64,000 bases of DNA, taken from the NCBI RefSeq assembly GCF_040183065.1, contig NC_091122.1, positions 157,556,955 to 157,620,954 of the forward strand, given 5' to 3'. Both the position numbers and the translations under genes were made by a program. The stretch's first letter is position 1, and each line of letters begins with the position of its first letter. Below, piece by piece: positions 63,779 to 64,000 of this stretch. Source of the stretch: Periplaneta americana. Its lineage: Eukaryota; Arthropoda; Insecta; Blattodea; Blattidae. The notes under the pieces were generated by a model. It was not told the DNA's origin. It saw nothing but the letters and a program-made list of their open reading frames with translations, and did no database searches.

Positions 63779-64000
63779 TTACGAATGAAGCATGGTTTCA
63801 TTTTAGTAGGGATCTGAACTCTCAAAATACGATATTACGCTAAATAATCATGAGAACAACTAATTTAATTTATGTTGTTCGTTACGAAAAAATAATCAAT
63901 ATCTTTGTTATTTTTCAAGAGATAGCATACTTTTATGCTGTTGTTAGCGACAAATAATCAACTTTTACATTTTCTTCACGACACGTAATCAACTTGTACT
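63779..64000. other. Unassigned window end
   Basis: AT-rich, nothing recognised. Two related AATAATCAACTTTTACA/CGTAATCAACTTGTAC segments at the very end suggest a short repeat. Confidence 0.3.

Overview
The window looks like repeat-dominated insect nuclear DNA, most probably from a cockroach (Periplaneta-like). The grounds are the AT-rich base composition, the absence of operon-like coding, many 5'-truncated non-LTR retrotransposon (LINE) copies carrying the C-terminal motif GRPEGKRPLGRPRRRWEDN that I associate with cockroach assemblies, tRNA-headed SINEs, hAT and Tc1/mariner relics, Helitrons and long simple repeats. The species call rests on recall, not on a search. I found no convincing intact host gene, no rRNA, no canonical tRNA gene and no CRISPR array. 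Almost every recognisable protein is a piece of a mobile element and almost all are broken.

Layout. 1-7.5 kb: a degenerate 90-127 bp tandem repeat, two reverse-transcriptase (RT) relics, AAAT-type arrays carrying duplicated RT fragments with a Helitron (4230-5345) between them, a SINE and TATG/TTATG microsatellites. 8.2-9.4 kb: a ~24 bp minisatellite containing a 223 bp near-perfect inverted duplication. 10.2-12.07 kb: a polypurine block. 12-22.4 kb: SINEs, a hAT relic with a BED zinc finger (13175-14433), a MITE inside a SINE, and four RT family A copies, one inserted into a tandem duplication. 23-27 kb: MITEs in AAAT arrays and a 54 bp satellite. 27.5-36.9 kb: a hAT relic with 8 bp target duplication (27725-28562), a 100 bp satellite, an inverted pair of fragments of one Cys-rich protein family, a second BED-finger hAT relic (33363-34595) and two LINE ends. 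37.4-39.5 kb: a long RT family B copy broken by a SINE and two microsatellites. 40-49.6 kb: a hAT relic inside a SINE, a second Helitron (44323-45570), a TIR element containing another TIR element, and a 29 bp minisatellite. 49.6-64 kb: R2-like and other RT relics, an RT A copy with a ~45 bp target duplication, foldback MITEs, a deleted DUF4817/DDE element and a mariner copy interrupted by a SINE.

The most unusual signal cuts across all of these. The palindrome TAGGCCTA occurs about 29 times and TAGGCTA/TAGCCTA about 31 times by eye. In at least a dozen places a sister copy shows the same site as a plain TA, so 6 or 5 bp (GGCCTA, or GGCTA/GCCTA) have been added at a TA dinucleotide. Three of these insertions frameshift RT reading frames. 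The pattern resembles excision footprints of an unidentified TA-targeting transposon with GGCC termini. The region behaves as a nested archive of insertions whose relative order can be read from target-site duplications and empty paralogous sites.
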